Below, one piece after another: positions 57,570 through 64,000 of a stretch of 64,000 nt of DNA. The DNA is from Pseudoscleropodium purum (taxonomy: Eukaryota; Streptophyta; Bryopsida; Hypnales; Brachytheciaceae), in assembly GCA_963969395.1 (NCBI GenBank), contig OZ017797.1:19034001-19098000 (forward strand). The letters run 5' to 3'. The position numbers were made by a program, and so were the translations under genes. The first letter of the stretch is position 1. Every line of letters begins with the position of its first letter. The notes beneath the pieces were generated by a model. The model saw only the letters and a program-made list of their open reading frames with translations, was not told the origin of the DNA and searched no databases.

Positions 57570-59093
57570 AGGTATACCCCAAAACATTGATGTTCCAAGG
57601 TTATTTCTACCCCCACTACATGCATGAATTCTTCTTCATGCACCCATCGACTTCCTTGGGAGGTGGGCTCAAGAATAAATATTTTCATGAAATGCAAAGT
57701 TAATGGTGTCTAGGATTCCATCCAAAGCATCCTTTGGTTGCATGTATATCTAATTGAAGAGAATTGTGCATCAACTTTGAAACAAATATCATACTTGTTG
57801 CCTTTCAATAGTATTTCCATAATCAAAATGATGGATTTCTAGGAGTAGTATAAACAACAAATACTCCCATTGAAGGAGATCAACATGCAATTCAACTTTT
57901 CATCCCACAAGCCTTTATTGCAATTCCCAATTTTATGATATAGTGGCAATTGCTCCATGATGTTGATTCTTTGGAGGTGGATCTAGCTTCCTTGTAGAAA
58001 TATGCTACTTGGGATTCACACTTCCATATCTTGCCATAGTATGATAGACAAATTTGACTATGCTTTTCCTTGCAAGTTTGCAAAACTCAAGTAAATTCAA
58101 AAGTGCAGAAAGAATCCACCAAACCATTTGTTTTTTGCATTACAAATTGATGTATAATATTTTTCCCTAATTTAAACCATTTGCTTCAATTGTAGACACT
58201 ACACCCTAACATTGTAACTACGACTCACAAAAGTGAATCATAAGATTGTTTCTTTGAATGTAGTCAATTTGTTTGTCCTCGCCAAGCTTCTGTGCCACTA
58301 AACAATTGCTTTCTTGAACCCTCTTGTAAACCTTGTAGGACAAATTGATAACACCTTGAGAACCTCGATACTATCTTGAATAGTTGAAGAGTATATGCTT
58401 GGGCTTCATCAAGGAAGCAATACCACCCCAAAACCTTATTGATATAGTATGTGGAGTTGCTGAGTCTCTTCCCTCCTCTTCAAGGATGTACAAGATGTTG
58501 TTGGCGGGAGCTTCAAGATGAATCTTTGTCCATGTAATCATATTACCACAATAGTTTTAGGTGCAAGTTGTTTGTAGCAACTTCCAATGGCACTTGCTTT
58601 TCCCTAATTTTGTGGACTTTGCCACTTCTTTAATATAATGTTGACTTTCTTTTGAGGAAGCTATGCCATATGTATGCTATCTTGACTTATAACCCAATTT
58701 TCACTAAACTAGATTTTTTTTCTAAATTTTTGGTCACACCCACCCACATTACTCTATTGCTTTTAGACTTTGTCAAGAAAGGATACCCAATCCCCAAAAT
58801 TAGACTATTTTCATCCATATCAACCTTTTTCTGGTTGCTCAAACCTTAAAGTATTATGTTAGTTCAATTAAGTGTGTTTGTCATACTAGCTAATTATTTT
58901 AGAGAAATCTTTCTTTAATTTGTTTGTCTAATGTCTAGTTGGAGAACAAGGGAGTATCTTTTGTACCTCAAAGTGATTAGAATTTTGGAAATAAACTTTG
59001 TTCTACCAAGAGTAAAAAAATGAGATATAGAACAATTAGTCAAAGAATTATCTCACATACAAATTTCCTTGTCCGAGTAAGTTGTATGGAACT
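57570..59093. other. Decayed coding-like stretch, no gene supported
   Basis: On the minus strand, patches such as IVKFVYHTMARYGSVNPK (near 58030) look like eroded retroelement coding, but stops are frequent and no motif is diagnostic. Confidence 0.3.
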
Positions 59094-59395
59094 TAAAGTA
59101 GTTTACTTTTAAAACACCCACACTCAAAAGCGATCATGAAGCAAAGGTAAGTTTTGCTTTCTTCAATGTACCAGCAATGTACATTTCAAGAGGTGGTCGC
59201 TTCTGGTGACCAAGATGTTTCAACTTCAGAAATTTGTAACTTATTCCACAAAGGTCTAAAAAACATGAAACTTGGGTTAGATGCTAAATTTCATTTTTTT
59301 CCTACTGAAATTTGCTGAAATTTGGTTTGCGGAGTTTAGCTCTCCTGAAAACGCAGTCGATTCATAAATGGTCACTTTAAGAGCAGACTACCTTA
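59094..59395. mobile_element. MITE, 302 bp, copy 2
   Basis: Inverted ends TAAAGTAGTTTACTTTTAAA and TTTAAGAGCAGACTACCTTA (a few mismatches). Same length and interior blocks as 39229-39530. Confidence 0.7.
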
Positions 59396-61295
59396 GAGTA
59401 GGACTTAACAGTGGAACTTAGAGTACAATTTTCTTTAACAAGTTCCATGTCCAATCTCGGGTGTAGAGTCGTTCTCACCCAACCAACATATACTTGACAA
59501 GTAAGTTTGTAATGACCCTTACTGTTATATATATTTATATAATATAATATAGGATATGTAAGTTAAAAGGGCTCCTTCTGTATGTCTGCTAAATGTAAGT
59601 TTGGACTTCTGCCAAAAGCTCCCAATTACAGAAGGCCAATATGAGGATTCTGTCTGCAGTACATTTGTCCCTTGTGGTCTGCAAATATTTGGGTACATAA
59701 GATAGGCTGTTTTCCTCATGCAGCTGGACAGGTTGCAGGTTACAGATATCACCCAATAAGTGAACTTACTTCCAAAAAAAATCTTCCCTTATATGAGTGT
59801 GGTTGAATGGATGCTTGAGTGCTACATTCCACATAGTCAAGCATCAAGTGTACCTTGGAGAAGTTAATTGTCAACTCACACGAGTTTTCAGGAGATTGAG
59901 AAGTTTGAAAGCTGCCATTTGCAAGTAGAATCAAGACATTCCGACAGGAAATGAATTTTCTGTGATTTTTCAAAGTTTGTTGTTAGGATGAAATTGGTGA
60001 AGAGTGGGTAGATCCATCAGCTAATTCATACACTGACTTGACATGTCCCCTCCCTAAGCCCAAGTGTCATTGTCACAATGCTAGAGGGGTGCTAATACGA
60101 TTGCAGTAATGAATGGGTGACTGACACAAATGGGAGGGTCTAGATGTTGGAATTGGGGTGACTAGTGGCATTGGGTTGTTCTACCTTAGTTATTAATGAA
60201 TGTGACATACTAGTGACTCTACATGTCAATTCCTCCACACAAATAATTGCCATTCATTCATACATAATCGAGTTTGACATGAGTATCTTGATTTTTATCA
60301 AGAAATAGAGCCTTTCAAATGTTATGAAGTTTCTGGGATTGGTTGATGTCAATGCATTTCATTTCTGAGTATCTGTCATTGAGAACGTGATTGTGTTTCA
60401 TAATCCTGTCCTTACAGGTTATGATATCTTTGATTTAGTATGTGATTAAACTCAGGATTGAACACAATCCAATGTTCCTCATTGAGGTGATATTGTGTAA
60501 TGTCAAATCTGAAAGTACAGCATGCGTGCCTGACTAAAGAAATAGTATGGAAAAGGCTCCGGAAATTGCACTAAATAATGTATATTGAGTGACCCTTGCC
60601 AAATAAAATTTCACTTACATGAATAATATAATGTAAGTTGGAGCATAAGCTACATGTAATTGAAATTTGTGTAGGCCAAAACTTGAGAGTCAAGTGGTAC
60701 TGAACAATTTCTTCAGTTTCTTGTGGCAAATAAGCTACTCTACTCAGCTTGCGATCCTTCTGATATGGCCATTGATCTTGGGCTTACACAATCTCATGAT
60801 TCTGGTCGTGCATAATTGTTTTAACAGTCTCCCATTGGTGAAGCTAATCAATGGATAAGCTTGCCTTGCAGTCATGTACTCAGGCGGTCATTGCTTTACA
60901 TTAGATCACATACTAGTGTTTAACCAAATAATCTTCACTACAATACAATGGTAGATGTCTTAGGTGAGTCAAATCTGATAGCAAAGTATATCTGGGATAC
61001 GTCTTGCATAAGATCTAAAATTCCTCTACATGGTATGAATCCACGGCACGGCACGACTAAAAAAATTGGATATCCGACGTTTGCAGCCATCGTGTGATGA
61101 TTGGATGTGAAGAATACTTCAACTATTGAAAATTTACAAGTAACAAGAGCAGATATTAAGCTGTTCATCACACAAAGAGCATTCCACACAAGATCACTCC
61201 GGTCACAAACATCACTATAACTAGTAGCGTGAACCTGATGACTTTGACAGCAGTGACAAGCAATTGCATGCAAAAGGTGGTATTAGCACGTTTTC
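59396..61295. other. No supported gene
   Basis: Moderate AT content; short frames on both strands lack motifs. The part nearest 61295 may hold the 3' UTR of the reductase pseudogene. Confidence 0.4.
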
Positions 61296-63291
61296 TCACG
61301 CCTTGGTCTTCGGTAGTGTGGAAACGTGTTGGTATGTGATACTCATGTGTAAAGTTCGGTCGCCGGCAACTTGGCTTGGGGGAAAGGCGTTTGCAATATC
61401 CTCGAGCTCCTCACTTGAGAGCTGGACTCCAAATGAAGCAATGTTTGAGTCCAGGTTGGCAATTTTGGTGGTGCCAGGAATAGGAACAACATCAGCACCC
61501 TGATGTTCTACCCAAGCAAGCGCAAGCTGGTTCATAGTACACCCCTTCCTCTCTGCAATCTGCCTCACCCGCTCCAGCAGCTTCTCGTTGTTTTTCAAAT
61601 TCTCTCCTACCAACCGTGGAGCATTTTTCTGCGTCCCATTACACCAAGGCTTAACAAAACTGATCAAACTGGTCATCTTTGAAGACCGCTTTTTGAACTG
61701 CAAAACAGACACTCTCTTGACTTCACGTACTTCTAATATGTTCCAAGAGATATTGTTGATTCGGTCCAAGGTCCATAAAATTCACTTCGGGGAGCTTAAG
61801 AGTAAATAGGAGCTTTTCGGTGAGTGATCTGCAGAATTATACTGGGAAACTAAATATGGCCAGAGAAAGTATATACGAAGCCACATAGACTTATGAGACA
61901 CGAGAAAAGTAGGTAGCAAGTGGAGAGATTACAATACGAAAGTCCGTCTGGACAAGCTCCTCCCGGTTGAAGGTGCCACACAAGAAGCCTCGACCGAGGA
62001 GGCAATAGGAGACAATCCCAATGCCGAGCTCTCTGCATTCACAATCAAACACAAAATTTTGTGACGATGCCACGTCTGTAATACTTAAGCTCACCGAGTC
62101 GGTATAAAAGAGGGTGCCAATCGACTTCAGACACAGTAGCTTGTTAAGTTGCGACTACTCAGAAGCAACGAGCATAGGAATCCCCTTCTGAAGAGCAAGA
62201 GGAAATCCCAAACCTGCACGTTGGAACAATCTCGACTTCAACATCTCGAACCCAAAGTGACCACTCAAGCTGCACGGCGGTGATGGAATGGACTGCGTGA
62301 GCGCGCCTTATATCTGACACACTGGCTTCTGAAAGGCCCAAATACTTCACTTTGCCAGTCTCCACAAGCTCCTTCATCGCCCCCGCCTACAGACGAATTT
62401 AAAAATCGGGAAATATAATAAAAGTTCAAAATTGCATTGAATCTAAAAGAGAAGAGATAATCACGATTGTATGACTGGTTTAAAACGAACAAAGCACTTG
62501 ACCTCTTGCTAGGTTTCAGTAATGCCCTTGACAAAGAATATTCTTTAGAAAAAAATGCAATGGAATATCACATCTAACGGCAGAGCGCTTTACATTTCTT
62601 TTGATGACTCTCCTCGCTTATGCTGTGTCATTGAATATAAATCATTTCAATTATATACCAGACATCAGAATTCAGGTGTTGGATGGAAAAGGACATACCG
62701 TGACTTCAATAGGCGTATTGGAGTCAATACGATGCTGGTAATAGGGATCAATGTAATCCACACCCAATCTCTTCAAACTCGCCTCGCAAGCTTTGCGGAC
62801 ATACGCGGGTGTGCCTTGGACCGATTACTTGACTGTAGCCCCGTGTTTCTCCACGCTTACTCCAAATTTTGAAGCGATCTGTATTTTGCTCCGGTCCAGT
62901 CCCTTGATAGCCTAACAGATCAATGAAAGGAATAATTTCTGAACAGACTTTCACAACTTCACAACTTCGGAAATCAACAAATGCGCTTAAGTATATTCCT
63001 GTCCAATCTCCAGTGGAAGACTTCAAGAAAAAATTTTCCTCCACCAAAAGGAAGCCCCCCAAAACACACCTTGCCCACGAAAATCTAGTTTGTATGAGGT
63101 CCAAAGGCTTCAGAGGTGTCAAAAAAGGTGACTCCAGACGAGACAGCGTGGTGGATAAGCTTGATGCCTTCTTCTGGTGTGGGGTTGCCATAGAATGCCG
63201 TCACGCCCATGCACCCAAGCCCTTGTTGCGAGACCTCCATTCCCTGTGACCCCAGCTTCACTTTCGGTACACTCGACTTTGTGACCGCCAT
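61296..63291 (-). pseudogene. Aldo-keto reductase (AKR13, IN2-2/PCNT115-like), 5 exons, inactivated
   Basis: Exons (minus): 63070-63291, 62699-62911, 62214-62386, 61933-62032, 61296-61628; 346 codons plus stop, matching the ~345-residue family. Exon 1 has [18 protein letters not shown] and [11 protein letters not shown]. Exon 2 has IASKFGV (catalytic Lys89) and DPYYQHRID (His134). Exon 3 has [15 protein letters not shown] and EIVPTC. Exon 4 has [16 protein letters not shown]. Exon 5 has APRLVGENL and VVPIPGTTK, the NADPH-binding loop. Two in-frame stops occur: TAG at codon 69 (63085-63087), where relatives have Glu in HTNEI, and TAA at codon 103 (62825-62827). Catalytic Tyr is Phe63 (AFG for YG) while Asp58 remains; Leu is Pro130. 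Splice sites are intact, the exon 3 donor being GTTTGG. The exon 4 end could instead be 61938. Active relatives reduce carbonyls with NADPH in the cytosol. Recently inactivated. Confidence 0.85.
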
Positions 63292-63820
63292 AGCTACCTG
63301 TAATTCACACGACTGCTTAGTATACGAAGGATGACAACACTCACGAATTGACTTCAATCTTAGATAAATTTACCCTCAGGTCATTTCTTTCATTCCCTCG
63401 ATCATTTCTACCAATACAGAAGCACATCAAATGAGATTATCCCTGAGAGCGTCCCTTTCCCAGTCCATGGCACACAGCTGAACCTGATAGTCAAACAGCA
63501 ACACTTGCACTGCAGAGAAGTCGAGACGTGCTGAATGTCTACAATGAAAATTTGCTGTCTGACGTCTTTGCTTAAAATCAAATCGAAGCTGCCATCTTGC
63601 TCCCAACAAGTACACTGGTCTACATCAAACGAAACTCAGAGAGCCTCATTTCCCCCCTCAGCCCCAAATCTCCGAAGGATTTCCTGAAGTTAGATTCATT
63701 CAGACTGTATAATGCCAAATAAAATATGCACATGTACCATGTAGAGACAAGTAGCATCTGCCTTAACAGGATACTGGGAAATGGAATTGACAATGAACTG
63801 GTCAACGGCAAGGGTACCTC
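63292..63820. other. 5' flank of the reductase pseudogene
   Basis: Probable 5' UTR and promoter remnant. A possible splice acceptor (GTGAATTACAG) lies a few bases upstream of the ATG, so a 5' UTR intron is conceivable. Other frames here lack motifs. Confidence 0.35.
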
Positions 63821-63826
63821 CAGTTC

Positions 63827-63993
63827 CGGAGCTGGTTCGTTGGCACAGTCATGACTGCTGCACGTGCATCACGGATCCTCTGGGATCAAGGGAAGGTGCT
63901 CGTTCCTGTCATGTTCCTCCACAAAGTCTTAAAAGAAGAAACAGCAGCCAAGATTGATGCCTCAATCCTATCCGATCAGCCGCTTTCAACATA
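63827..63993 (+). CDS. Possible exon of a plus-strand gene at the window edge
   Basis: After a possible acceptor (ACCTCCAG) a plus frame reads about 54 codons: SWFVGTVMTAARASRILWDQ, then GKVLVPVMFLHKVLKEETAA, ending in TAA at 63991-63993. A good donor-like GTGAGC follows directly. The composition looks protein-like but the family is not recognised and the window ends here; it could be chance. Confidence 0.25.
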
Positions 63994-64000
63994 AGTGAGC

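Noticed and set aside
58000..58100. Integrase core of an LTR retrotransposon on the minus strand
   Set aside because: The patch is protein-like, but the D,D-35-E residues cannot be placed and stops are frequent.
61296..63291. Reassigned stop codons in the reductase
   Set aside because: Both TAG and TAA would have to be read through, while the intact bZIP gene in the same window uses TAG as its normal stop; the catalytic Tyr is also lost. Pseudogene is simpler.

Overview
The window looks like nuclear DNA of a land plant with a large, repeat-rich, AT-rich genome. The evidence is two multi-exon genes with GT-AG introns of about 150-720 bases, a plant group E bZIP transcription factor (AtbZIP34/61 type), a plant aldo-keto reductase of the IN2-2/PCNT115 (AKR13) type, a (CCCTAAA)2 plant telomere-type motif inside an intron, and hAT-like non-autonomous elements. 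The abundance of uncharacterised TIR elements and the bZIP sequence are compatible with a spore-bearing plant (lycophyte, fern or bryophyte), but the species cannot be fixed from the sequence alone. No bacterial-type operons, rRNA, tRNA or CRISPR arrays were seen.

Layout. 1-0.9 kb: decayed retroelement with a gag-like reading frame; a related leader lies in opposite orientation at about 29.3-29.64 kb. 1.76-2.36 kb: TTAA-bounded inverted-repeat element with a 19-base poly-G. 3.5-12.1 kb: a long decayed coding unit (element or captured gene cluster) with an FFIINSQHS (DGQHR/ParB-like) domain remnant, an acidic and coiled-coil segment, and an FCP1-type HAD phosphatase remnant with four in-frame stops. 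It is interrupted by a cleanly bounded hAT-type MITE (5496-5816, 8-bp target duplication) and studded with about ten copies of a 21-bp palindrome of constant geometry. 13.3-15.1 kb: two more TIR elements. 17.3-26.9 kb: a GC-richer genic island with the intact five-exon bZIP gene (minus strand, 499 aa), a 238-bp tandem duplication across its 3' end, and a microsatellite-rich upstream region. 26.9-29.64 kb: tandem repeat, a retroposon-like tail and a decayed gag-like element. 29.6-61.3 kb: AT-rich gene-poor DNA dominated by three dispersed families: a roughly 900-bp TIR family abutting TTAA, a roughly 120-bp repeat with a TATA-like box, and a 302-bp MITE. A perfect 51-bp inverted repeat lies at 36985-37145. 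61.3-63.3 kb: a five-exon aldo-keto reductase on the minus strand with intact exon structure but two in-frame stops and a lost catalytic tyrosine. 63.8-64 kb: a possible exon of a plus-strand gene cut by the window edge.

Functionally, only the bZIP gene looks intact. The reductase is a recent pseudogene. The rest is mobile-element debris in several age layers. The two genes share no evident pathway.
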